Of a stretch of DNA of 64,000 nt, positions 8,954 to 16,096 are shown one piece after another. The position numbers and the translations under genes are program-made. Every line of letters starts with the position of its first letter. Position 1 is the first letter of the stretch. The notes beneath the pieces are model-generated. The model had not been told where the DNA came from, did not search any database, and saw only the letters and a program-made list of their open reading frames with translations. Source of the stretch: Halohasta litorea (GTDB lineage Archaea > Halobacteriota > Halobacteria > Halobacteriales > Haloferacaceae); NCBI RefSeq assembly GCF_024494645.1, contig NZ_JANHDJ010000004.1, forward strand, positions 248,001 through 312,000, given 5' to 3'.

Positions 8954-8979
8954 TCCACTGAAACACATAAATCAGTGGA
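8954..8979. promoter_or_regulatory. Inverted repeat in divergent promoter (candidate operator)
   Basis: A perfect inverted repeat, TCCACTGA - 10 bases - TCAGTGGA, lies between the SDR gene (minus) and the MFS gene (plus). The spacer holds a TATA-like ACATAAA about 27 bases before the ATG at 8995, so a protein bound here would cover the MFS promoter and could also affect the SDR promoter. I did not find this half-site elsewhere. The cognate regulator is unknown; the IclR protein at 11763 has a different site at its own promoter. Confidence 0.6.
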
Positions 8980-8994
8980 GCGGAACTACCGCGT

Positions 8995-10266
8995 ATGCGC
9001 CTCTCAGTCTCGGGGTTCTCCCTCGCTGCCGCCAGGCGGGCGATCAGGACCTACGATCTCGTGCTTTTAATCGCCCTGCTGTGGTTCATGGTGCAGTTTC
9101 TCCGGTTCGTCTTTCCCCCGCTGTTCGGGACCTTCCAGGAACTCTACGGCGTCTCGAACACCCAAACCGGCCTGCTGTTTACCCTCTTGATGCTCGGCTA
9201 CTCGGCGATGCAGTTTCCCGGCGGCCTGCTGTCGGACCGGTTCCACGAGGTCACGGTTATCGTCAGCGGCGCGGGGCTGTTCACCGCGGCGGCGCTGTTT
9301 ACGTTCGTTGCGCCGACTTTCGGGCTGATCACGCTCGCGGCGGTCGGGATCGGCCTCGGCACCGGCGTCCACAAGACGGTCGCCATCGCCTACCTCTCGC
9401 GGGTCTACCCCGAACGCACGGGCCTGAGTCTCGGGATCATGGATACCGTCGGCCAGTTCGGGGGGATGCTCGCGCCCATCGCCGTCGTCGCGGTACTGGG
9501 CTGGGGCCTGCCGGGACGGACGGTCTTCCTGCTCGGTGCAGGAGCCAGCGCGGTGCTGGCAGTGTTGCTCTACCTCCGCGCGAAACCCCACGCGAACGGC
9601 GGGCCACAGCAGGAATCGGTCACTGTGGAGGCAACAAACGGCGGGTCGACCGACGCGACCGAAGAGACCGACATCGACCACTCCGAGGACGGCCCGACTG
9701 TCGACAGTCACTCCTACGTGACGATCTTCACCGACCGGAAACTCGTCTTGTTTCTCTGTGTAACCGTTCTCTTTACGTTCTCCTGGAACGGCCTTTCGGC
9801 GTTCTTTCCACTCTTTTTGGCCGACGCGAAGGGGCTCTCGTCGGGCACAGCGGGGATCGCCTACAGTCTGCTGTTCGCCGCGAGCGTCAGCCAGACCGTC
9901 ACCGGCGGCGCGAGCGACCGGGTCGGTAAACTCGCCATCTCGCTTTCCCTCTTCGGTGTCATGATCGCCGGACTGCTCGCGCTGCTCGTCGTCGATTCAG
10001 TCGCTGCCATCCTCTGTCTCACAGTCCTCACTGGGATCGGCTTCCACGGCTTCCGGCCGGTGCGCGACTCCTATCTCATGGACCTCATCCCGGATTCCAT
10101 CGGCGGCGGTACCCTCGGCATCGTCCGGACGTTCATGACTGCCATCGGCGGCGCAGCCCCCGCGGTCATCGGCCTGCTGTCGGATCTCTTCGGCTACACG
10201 GTCGCCTTCGGGCTGATCGTCTGCGCACTTGCCGTCGGCGGCCTGTTTATCGCGGTTTTGCGCTGA
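8995..10266 (+). CDS. MFS transporter
   Basis: A 423-residue protein with 12 predicted membrane helices in two halves. They are joined by an acidic linker at about residues 195-240 (ATEETDIDHSEDG). The loop after TM2 has GGLLSDRF, the MFS signature. The ATG at 8995 is about 27 bases after a TATA-like ACATAAA, consistent with a leaderless transcript. It is divergent from the SDR-ADH-enolase operon and followed by the MmgE/PrpD and IclR genes, so it probably moves a substrate of that pathway. It differs clearly from the MFS at 697-2097. Substrate unknown. Confidence 0.88.
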   Translation: MRLSVSGFSLAAARRAIRTYDLVLLIALLWFMVQFLRFVFPPLFGTFQELYGVSNTQTGLLFTLLMLGYSAMQFPGGLLSDRFHEVTVIVSGAGLFTAAALFTFVAPTFGLITLAAVGIGLGTGVHKTVAIAYLSRVYPERTGLSLGIMDTVGQFGGMLAPIAVVAVLGWGLPGRTVFLLGAGASAVLAVLLYLRAKPHANGGPQQESVTVEATNGGSTDATEETDIDHSEDGPTVDSHSYVTIFTDRKLVLFLCVTVLFTFSWNGLSAFFPLFLADAKGLSSGTAGIAYSLLFAASVSQTVTGGASDRVGKLAISLSLFGVMIAGLLALLVVDSVAAILCLTVLTGIGFHGFRPVRDSYLMDLIPDSIGGGTLGIVRTFMTAIGGAAPAVIGLLSDLFGYTVAFGLIVCALAVGGLFIAVLR

Positions 10267-10347
10267 TATCCTGTTTTTCGTGTCAGTTTTGAATGATTGG
10301 ACGATTATACACGTATGTTTATGTATGTCTCCACATAGAGTAGATGT

Positions 10348-11700
10348 ATGGCCGAGACAGCCACGCTTGCAGAGTACACCGTCAGTACCACCTACGACGA
10401 GATTCCGACAGACGCGGTCGACCACGCCAAACGGGCCATCAGAGACTATCTGGGAGTTGCCGTCTATGGCTCGCACCACGAGGTCGGCGACCAGATCATG
10501 GGCTACGTCGACCGGTGTATGCCGGGCGAGGAAGCCACCGTGATCGGCCGAGAGACGGCGAGCCCGACGGGGGCGGCACTCGCTAACGCGACGTTCGGCC
10601 ACGCGATCGACTACGACGATACCTTCGAGTCGATTGTCATTCATCCCTCCTCGCCGGTCTTCGGTGCGACGCTCGCCGCGGGTGAGGTGGCGAATGCCAG
10701 TGGGGAAGAACTGATCACCGCCTACACCGTGGGCTGTGAGGCTGCCTACCGCGTGGGCCACAGCACCTACCCGAACCACTACCAGAACGGCTGGCACAGC
10801 ACCGGTACCGTCGGGACGTTCGGCTCGGCGGCAGCAGCAGCCCACCTCCTGGACCTATCGGTCGACGAAACCATCACCGCCTTCGGGATCGTCGCTTCGG
10901 CCTCCTCGGCGTTGAAAAAGAACTTCGGCAGCATGACCAAACCGCTGCACGCGGGTCACGCCGCCGAAAACGGGGTTCGGGCTGCGCTGCTGGCCGAGAA
11001 CGGTTTTACCGCCGACAACGAGATTTTGGAGGGCAAGATCGGCTACGGGGAAGTGATGACAACCGACGGCTCCTACGACCCCGAGATCATCACCGAGGGC
11101 CTCGGCGAGGAGTGGGCCGTCCTCGATCTCGGCTTCAAACCGCATCCCTCGGGCGTGATCACCCACGCCGCGATGGACGCCCTGCGGACGCTCGTGATCG
11201 ATCACGATCTGACGCCGGAGTCGGTCGACTCGATGACGGTCGCCCTCGACGACGCGGCCTCCGAGATGCTCCACCACGCGAACCCGGACAATGCGCTCCA
11301 GGCCAAATTCTCCATCGAGTTCTGTCTGGCCGCCATTCTCCGCGAACGGAAGGCGGGCATCCACGAGTTCACCGACGAGTACGTCAGCCAGCCCGAGACC
11401 GCGGCAGTGATCGACAAGATCGACCGCGCCTTCGAGGAGAACCTCTTCGATGCCCACTACGCGAGCTACGGCGCGCGCGTCACCGTCGAGACGACGGATG
11501 GCGAAACGCTCGTCCAGGAGGTCAAACACCACCCCGGCAGCCCGAACAACCCAGTCAGCGAAGAACGGCTCCGGGCCAAGTTCGACGAGTGTGTGCTGAC
11601 AGTGCTCGACGACGACGGGACCGACCAGCTCGCCGAGACTATCGACGCGCTCGAAGACGTCCCATCGGTCGAGAACCTCGTCGACAAACTCCAGCCATAG
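10348..11700 (+). CDS. MmgE/PrpD family protein
   Basis: A 450-residue protein of the MmgE/PrpD family, which includes 2-methylcitrate dehydratase, cis-aconitate decarboxylase and iminodisuccinate epimerase. Seen motifs are NATFGHAIDYDDTF (the family N-A-x-x-x-H-x-x-D-[FY]-D-D), HPSSPVFGATLA and the Lys-rich region FGSMTKPLHAGHAAENG. Length is typical. An AT-rich promoter (TTTATGTATG about 30 bases upstream) precedes the ATG at 10348. With the citrate-synthase paralogue in the same island, methylcitrate dehydratase is possible, but the wide range of reactions in this family and the lack of prpB-like methylisocitrate lyase nearby leave the role open. Confidence 0.9.
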   Translation: MAETATLAEYTVSTTYDEIPTDAVDHAKRAIRDYLGVAVYGSHHEVGDQIMGYVDRCMPGEEATVIGRETASPTGAALANATFGHAIDYDDTFESIVIHPSSPVFGATLAAGEVANASGEELITAYTVGCEAAYRVGHSTYPNHYQNGWHSTGTVGTFGSAAAAAHLLDLSVDETITAFGIVASASSALKKNFGSMTKPLHAGHAAENGVRAALLAENGFTADNEILEGKIGYGEVMTTDGSYDPEIITEGLGEEWAVLDLGFKPHPSGVITHAAMDALRTLVIDHDLTPESVDSMTVALDDAASEMLHHANPDNALQAKFSIEFCLAAILRERKAGIHEFTDEYVSQPETAAVIDKIDRAFEENLFDAHYASYGARVTVETTDGETLVQEVKHHPGSPNNPVSEERLRAKFDECVLTVLDDDGTDQLAETIDALEDVPSVENLVDKLQP

Positions 11701-11741
11701 GGCGGCGACAGCGACGGTCACCCGAGACATACCTTTATTTT

Positions 11742-11758
11742 GTTCGTCGACAACGAAC
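11742..11758. promoter_or_regulatory. GTTCGT-N5-ACGAAC site at IclR promoter (candidate autoregulatory operator)
   Basis: A perfect 6+6 inverted repeat with spacer CGACA. It lies between a TATA-like CTTTATTTT (11732-11740) and the ATG of the IclR gene at 11763, which appears leaderless. Binding here would block transcription initiation, so autorepression is the simplest reading. Three more perfect copies follow at 13080, 13458 and 15992. Confidence 0.75.
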
Positions 11759-11762
11759 GCAT

Positions 11763-12530
11763 ATGAGCAACCCCGCAGACAGCCGGTCGGTGAAGTCGAC
11801 GCGAACGACGTTCCGTCTCATCGAGGCCCTCGAAGCGAACGACGGTGCGCGGCTCACTGATCTCGCGGACGAACTGGGGCTGGCAAAAAGCACCGTCCAC
11901 CAGCAGTTGTCGGCGCTGGTCGACCTCGGCTATGTACTCAAAGAGGACGGCCAGTATCAGTTAGGCCTGAAGTTTCTCGACTTAGGTGCATATGTTCGCA
12001 CGCGCAAGCGCGCGTACAACCTCGCCGAGCCACACGTCGAACAGCTGGCCACCGAGACCGGCGAACGAGCCCAGTTTATGACCGAAGAACACGGCCAAGC
12101 AGTCTACGTGCACACGAAACAGGGCGAACACGCCGTTAAGGCCGACCGGCGAGTGGGCAAGCGGCGATACCTCCATTCCAGCGCGGGTGGGAAGGCGATC
12201 CTCGCCCACTTTCCCGAAGCTCGGATCGAGGCTGTCATCGACCGATGGGGGCTCCCTCAGGAGACCGACAACACCCACGCGACCCGCGAGTCGCTGTTCG
12301 AAGATCTCGAAGCGATCCGCGAGCGGGGCTACAGTATGAACAAAGCCGAGTCGATCAGCGGGCTCTGGTCGGTCGGCGTCCCGGTGATGGGGCCCGAAGG
12401 GACGCCCGTGGGTTCGTTCAGCGTGTCCGGTCCCAGACACCGGATGAAGGCCGAACAGTTCCACGAGGAGACGGTCGATCTGCTGCTTGGCACCGCAAAC
12501 GAGCTCGAACTGAACATTGAGTATTCCTGA
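11763..12530 (+). CDS. IclR family transcriptional regulator
   Basis: A 255-residue regulator. Residues about 10-75 form a winged helix (TTFRLIEALEANDGARLTDLA, then LAKSTVHQQLSALVDLGYV). About 80-250 form the IclR effector-binding domain (GKRRYLHSSAGGKAILAHFPE, SGLWSVGVPVMGPEG, GSFSVSGP). The open frame extends far upstream through the MmgE/PrpD gene, but the ATG at 11763 is chosen because it follows a TATA-like box and starts directly before the family's N-terminal helix. A perfect inverted repeat, GTTCGT-N5-ACGAAC, ends 4 bases before the ATG. As the last gene of the plus-strand arm, it is the likely local regulator, responding to a small organic acid as is usual in this family. Confidence 0.93.
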   Translation: MSNPADSRSVKSTRTTFRLIEALEANDGARLTDLADELGLAKSTVHQQLSALVDLGYVLKEDGQYQLGLKFLDLGAYVRTRKRAYNLAEPHVEQLATETGERAQFMTEEHGQAVYVHTKQGEHAVKADRRVGKRRYLHSSAGGKAILAHFPEARIEAVIDRWGLPQETDNTHATRESLFEDLEAIRERGYSMNKAESISGLWSVGVPVMGPEGTPVGSFSVSGPRHRMKAEQFHEETVDLLLGTANELELNIEYS

Positions 12531-12581
12531 CTTTTCAGTCGACGTATACACTTATTCCGATACCCCGCAAAGAACGAGTGT

Positions 12582-12995
12582 ATGGTAATACTCGCAGCAG
12601 TTAGTGACACTGAGACGGACGAATCGATCGTCGCCGAAGCCGCGCGGCTCGCCGAGGCCTTCGACGACGAACTCCACGCGGTCTACGTCCAGACGTACGA
12701 CTCGCTCAACGAGGCCGAAGCGGATTCGACGGACGAGTCGATCAAACAACGGGCGGCCGCGACGGCGGAGGCGGCCACCGAGGGCCTCGATGTCCCAACC
12801 GTTCCGGTGGGACGTATCGGGGAGCCAGCCGCCGAGGTCCTGGAGTACGCCGAGACGGTCGAGACGCGGTACATCGTTATCGGCGGCCAGAAGCGGTCGC
12901 CGGTCGGCAAGGCCCTGTTCGGAAGCACGACACAACAGATCCTGCTGGGTGCAGAGCTGCCCGTCCTCACTGTAATGGGACACGGCGACGAGTAA
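12582..12995 (+). CDS. Universal stress protein family (UspA)
   Basis: A 137-residue single-domain UspA protein. The ATP-binding type motif G-x2-G-x9-G-[ST] is visible near the C-terminus (GGQKRSPVGKALFGST), followed by the strand LPVLTVM. It begins 51 bp after the IclR gene with its own AT-rich upstream sequence. A T-run (13008-13018) follows as a likely terminator. Its position between the IclR and PEP synthase genes may be chance, as UspA genes are scattered in haloarchaea. A second UspA gene is at 52551-53024. Confidence 0.9.
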   Translation: MVILAAVSDTETDESIVAEAARLAEAFDDELHAVYVQTYDSLNEAEADSTDESIKQRAAATAEAATEGLDVPTVPVGRIGEPAAEVLEYAETVETRYIVIGGQKRSPVGKALFGSTTQQILLGAELPVLTVMGHGDE

Positions 12996-13007
12996 CGACG
13001 CGGGCTG

Positions 13008-13018
13008 TTTTTTTTTTT
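13008..13018 (+). terminator. T-run terminator after uspA-like gene
   Basis: Eleven consecutive T residues, preceded by GGGCTG, 13 bases after the stop codon of the UspA gene. Archaeal RNA polymerase terminates at such U-tracts without needing a hairpin. Confidence 0.7.
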
Positions 13019-13079
13019 ATACGGGATCGGACTCCCAGTGCGTGAGGGCCGTGTCGGTACAACAGCCACAGCGGCCAGT

Positions 13080-13096
13080 GTTCGTCAGGAACGAAC
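13080..13096. promoter_or_regulatory. GTTCGT-N5-ACGAAC site, PEP synthase upstream region (distal)
   Basis: Perfect 6+6 inverted repeat with spacer CAGGA, about 510 bases before the PEP synthase ATG and about 85 bases after the UspA gene. It has the same arms as the site at the IclR promoter. Distance from the pps start suggests looping, or control of an unseen transcript in the region. Confidence 0.7.
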
Positions 13097-13457
13097 TAAG
13101 ATGTAACACGTGTTTCCTGTTGGATCGACCTACCGCTATTCATAATGAATATTTATATTTAATAAGTGGGCGAACGCGACTCATCAGCGAAGCACCGATA
13201 CACGCTCGCCGAGAGAACCGGTCGATCACGGTATTCGTTACTAGCGAACTATTGAGCGACATATATATTACAACCATATGTTTGTAACACAATCTGAGCT
13301 ATTCGATTGCCTCGCTGGCAGTCGTGATCCATGTCGAGTGTTCACAGACCTCTAACAGCCCAGAATGGATACTGTATCTGCGTAGTCTGAGATCGTTCGA
13401 ACCGTCAGTGGTTGCATCGAACGCCGAGCGGATCGAAGGCCGAGTGTAGGCGGCGCT

Positions 13458-13474
13458 GTTCGTCAAGAACGAAC
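13458..13474. promoter_or_regulatory. GTTCGT-N5-ACGAAC site, PEP synthase upstream region (proximal)
   Basis: Perfect 6+6 inverted repeat with spacer CAAGA, ending about 130 bases before the PEP synthase ATG and roughly 90 bases before the best TATA-like box. A regulator bound upstream of the TATA element would more likely activate than repress. Confidence 0.7.
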
Positions 13475-13602
13475 TCCACCGTTGTCAGCCGACAGCGCAT
13501 CCGTCGATTGATGTTTTTACTCCCAACTGAGTGTCTATCTATCCAACATTATAGTTAACAATAGATTCATATGGAAGCTACTGAATTGGACTCCTACAGT
13601 CC

Positions 13603-15882
13603 ATGAGTATCCAATGGCTCGAAGACATCCGGTCGACCGACCTTCCGACAGTCGGAGGGAAGGCGGCTTCGCTGGGCGAACTCACCGACGCTGGCCTGCC
13701 CGTTCCGCCGGGGTTTGTCGTCACCGCAGCCACCTACCGGAGGTTCCTGGAGGGGGCCGAGATCGACGCGGAACTGTTCGCCACACTCGATGTCGACCCG
13801 GATGACGCCAGGGGCCTCGCGACGGCAGCCTCGCAGGCACGCGAGCTCGTCATCGAGACACCCCTCCCGGAGGCCCTCGTCGAGGAGATCATCACCGCCT
13901 ACCGGGAGCTGGCGGGTGACGACGAGCCGGTCGCCGTCAGATCGTCGGCGACCGCCGAGGACCTCCCGGAGGCCTCCTTCGCGGGCCAACATGAGACGTT
14001 CCTCAACGTGACCGAGGATGACCTCGTCGACCGGCTCAAAGAGTGTTGGGCCTCGATGTTCACCGAACGGGCAGTTCACTACCGGAACGAACAGGGGTTC
14101 GACCACAGCGAGGTCGACATCGCGGTGGTCGTCCAGCGGATGGTCGACGCCGACAAATCGGGCGTACTGTTCACCCGTCACCCCTCGACAGGCGACCGAG
14201 AGATGATTGTCGAGGCCGCCTGGGGACTCGGCGAAGCCGTGGTCTCCGGAACGGTCTCGCCGGACCACTACGTGATCGATCCCGAGACCGCAACCATTGT
14301 CGAATCGACGATCGCCGACAAGAAACAGCGGATGGTCAAAGACCCCGAGACCGGCGAGACGACGCTCCAGCCGGTCCCCGACGAGGACCGGACGACACGG
14401 GTGATCACCGACGAGGAACTCGAAGCGCTCGTCGAACTCGGTCGGCGCGCCGAGTCCCACTACGGCGAGCCACAGGACATCGAATGGGCCATCGTTGAGG
14501 GTGACGTCTTCATGCTCCAGTCGCGGCCGATCACGACGATCACCGAAAACGACGCCGAAGACGTAGCCGACAGCCCGGAGGACCGCGATGGTCAACCGGG
14601 CGACGACGTACTCGTTCGTGGCGTCAGCGCGAGCCCCGGCACCGGGACGGGAGCGGTCCGGATCGTCAGGAAGCTCGATCACCTCGATCAAGTGACCGAC
14701 GGTGACGTCATCGTGAGCAAGATGACGATGCCGGATATGGTCCCCGCAATGAAACGGGCCGGAGCTATCGTCACCGACGAGGGCGGGATGACCTCCCATG
14801 CCTCGATCGTCTCCCGCGAGATGGGCGTCCCTGCGGTCGTCGGCACGCGAAACGCGACCGAGGTCCTGGAAAACGGCCGGACGGTGACCGTCGACGGCGA
14901 GATGGGAACCGTCCGCGAGGGAAGCCCGACGGAGGACGAAGCCGCGATCCAGCCCGATCCGCTCGAAGCGGTTCGACCACAGACGCCGGTCAAACCGATG
15001 ACCGCCACGGAGGTCAAGGTCAACCTCTCGATTCCCGAGGCTGCGGAACGTGCGGCCGCCACCGGGGCCGACGGCGTTGGCCTCTTGCGGATCGAACACA
15101 TGGTGATCTCGCTGGGCAAGACGCCCGAGCAGTACATCGCCGACCACGGCGAGGACGCTTACATCAGCGAGCTCGTCGACGGCATCCGAACGGTCGCCGA
15201 GGAGTTCTATCCCCGGCCGGTCCGGGCCCGCACGCTCGATGCGCCGACCGACGAGTTCCGCGAACTCGACGGCGGTAGCGACGAGCCGCACGAACACAAC
15301 CCGATGTTGGGCTACCGGGGAATCCGCCGGAGCCTCGATAAACCCGAACCGTTCCGCTGTGAACTGCGGGCCTTCGACCGGCTCTTCGAGATGGGTTACG
15401 ACAACGTCGAACTCATGTTACCGCTGGTCAACGATAGCGAAGACATCGACCGCGCCAAGACGCTCATGGAAGAGGTCGGCATCGACCCCGCGAAAGCCCG
15501 CTGGGGCGTGATGGTCGAGACGCCCGCCAGCGCGTTGTTGATCGAAGAGCTCGCGGCCACGGGCATCGACTTCGTCTCCTTCGGCACCAATGACCTCACC
15601 CAGTACACCCTCGCAGTGGACCGAAACAACGAACACGTCGTCGACCGGTTCGACGAACTCCATCCCGGCGTCCTCAAGCTGATCGAATCCACGATCGAGA
15701 CCTGCCGCGAACTCGGGGTCGACACCAGCATCTGCGGACAGGCCGCCTCCAAACCGGCGATGGTCGACTTCCTCGTCGAACAGGGGATCTCCTCGATCAG
15801 CGCGAACATCGACGCCGTCCAGGACGTCCAACACGAGGTCAAGCGCATCGAGCAGAAACTGCTGCTCGACTCGGTTCGATAG
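13603..15882 (+). CDS. ppsA: Phosphoenolpyruvate synthase (pyruvate, water dikinase)
   Basis: A 759-residue enzyme that makes PEP, AMP and phosphate from pyruvate and ATP, the entry to gluconeogenesis from pyruvate. Domains in order are an N-terminal nucleotide-binding domain (about 1-320: VGGKAASLGEL, VAVRSSATAEDLPEASFAGQ), the swivelling phosphohistidine domain with His399 (EGGMTSHASIVSREMG), and a C-terminal PEP/pyruvate barrel (GVMVETPASALL, SFGTNDLTQYTLAVDR, catalytic Cys711 in CGQA). Length is typical. The ATG at 13603 follows a small hairpin directly. Two candidate operators lie upstream and one downstream, suggesting control by the nearby IclR protein. Confidence 0.97.
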   Translation: MSIQWLEDIRSTDLPTVGGKAASLGELTDAGLPVPPGFVVTAATYRRFLEGAEIDAELFATLDVDPDDARGLATAASQARELVIETPLPEALVEEIITAYRELAGDDEPVAVRSSATAEDLPEASFAGQHETFLNVTEDDLVDRLKECWASMFTERAVHYRNEQGFDHSEVDIAVVVQRMVDADKSGVLFTRHPSTGDREMIVEAAWGLGEAVVSGTVSPDHYVIDPETATIVESTIADKKQRMVKDPETGETTLQPVPDEDRTTRVITDEELEALVELGRRAESHYGEPQDIEWAIVEGDVFMLQSRPITTITENDAEDVADSPEDRDGQPGDDVLVRGVSASPGTGTGAVRIVRKLDHLDQVTDGDVIVSKMTMPDMVPAMKRAGAIVTDEGGMTSHASIVSREMGVPAVVGTRNATEVLENGRTVTVDGEMGTVREGSPTEDEAAIQPDPLEAVRPQTPVKPMTATEVKVNLSIPEAAERAAATGADGVGLLRIEHMVISLGKTPEQYIADHGEDAYISELVDGIRTVAEEFYPRPVRARTLDAPTDEFRELDGGSDEPHEHNPMLGYRGIRRSLDKPEPFRCELRAFDRLFEMGYDNVELMLPLVNDSEDIDRAKTLMEEVGIDPAKARWGVMVETPASALLIEELAATGIDFVSFGTNDLTQYTLAVDRNNEHVVDRFDELHPGVLKLIESTIETCRELGVDTSICGQAASKPAMVDFLVEQGISSISANIDAVQDVQHEVKRIEQKLLLDSVR

Positions 15883-15991
15883 GAACCCGCGAGCACCACT
15901 CTTAGAGTGTTTCGGAGATCGATCCGGCGGCAGTCGCCTTGCTCGTAGAACCCGTCAACCACGGTCGTCTGGGACGGTAGCAGCGAAAACA

Positions 15992-16008
15992 GTTCGTCAG
16001 TAACGAAC
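15992..16008. promoter_or_regulatory. GTTCGT-N5-ACGAAC site between converging genes
   Basis: Perfect 6+6 inverted repeat with spacer CAGTA, 109 bases after the PEP synthase stop and 88 bases before the stop of the converging SMC-like gene. It is not at a known promoter. It may serve an antisense or small transcript, act as an auxiliary site for looping, or be a decoy. Confidence 0.6.
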
Positions 16009-16053
16009 CAGAGGGTTGCGTTCGAGACTCACACGGCGGACTGCTGCGACTTG

Positions 16054-16075
16054 TGAAACAGGGTACTTTGTTTCA
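16054..16075. repeat. Inverted repeat between converging genes
   Basis: TGAAACA - 8 bases - TGTTTCA, a perfect 7-bp inverted repeat 22 bases before the end of the SMC-like gene. It may form a hairpin in the 3' ends of the converging transcripts, or be a protein site. No T-run follows on the plus strand. Confidence 0.45.
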
Positions 16076-16096
16076 AAAGAGCGATCCAACGTGCGC

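Larger units (their letters stand above)
12996..13602. other. Long AT-rich regulatory region upstream of PEP synthase
   Basis: About 600 bp without a convincing gene. After the T-run it holds two perfect GTTCGT-N5-ACGAAC sites (13080-13096, 13458-13474). A degenerate copy, ATTCGT-TACTA-GCGAAC, is at 13233-13249. A TTACAA-N8-TTGTAA inverted repeat is at 13268-13287, and AT-rich blocks (ATATTTATATTTAATAA near 13148; ACATATATATTACA near 13259) could hold promoters. A TTCATATGG box lies about 30 bases before the ATG at 13603. A short hairpin GGACT-N5-AGTCC (13588-13602) ends flush with that ATG. A small RNA could be transcribed from within this region. Confidence 0.6.

Noticed and set aside
11112-12530. 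472-codon frame that would fuse an Arg-rich segment to the IclR protein
   Set aside because: The first 217 codons overlap the MmgE/PrpD gene in another frame and are Arg/Pro-rich; the IclR domain begins after the ATG at 11763 with a good promoter.
13042-13287. 81-codon frame in the ppsA upstream region
   Set aside because: Composition atypical, no promoter spacing, and it would run through the operator sites.
13594-15297. 567-codon open frame on the minus strand over ppsA
   Set aside because: It is exactly antisense to the strongly supported PEP synthase, rich in Asp/Arg/Gly repeats typical of reverse-complemented GC-rich genes, and has no recognisable domain.
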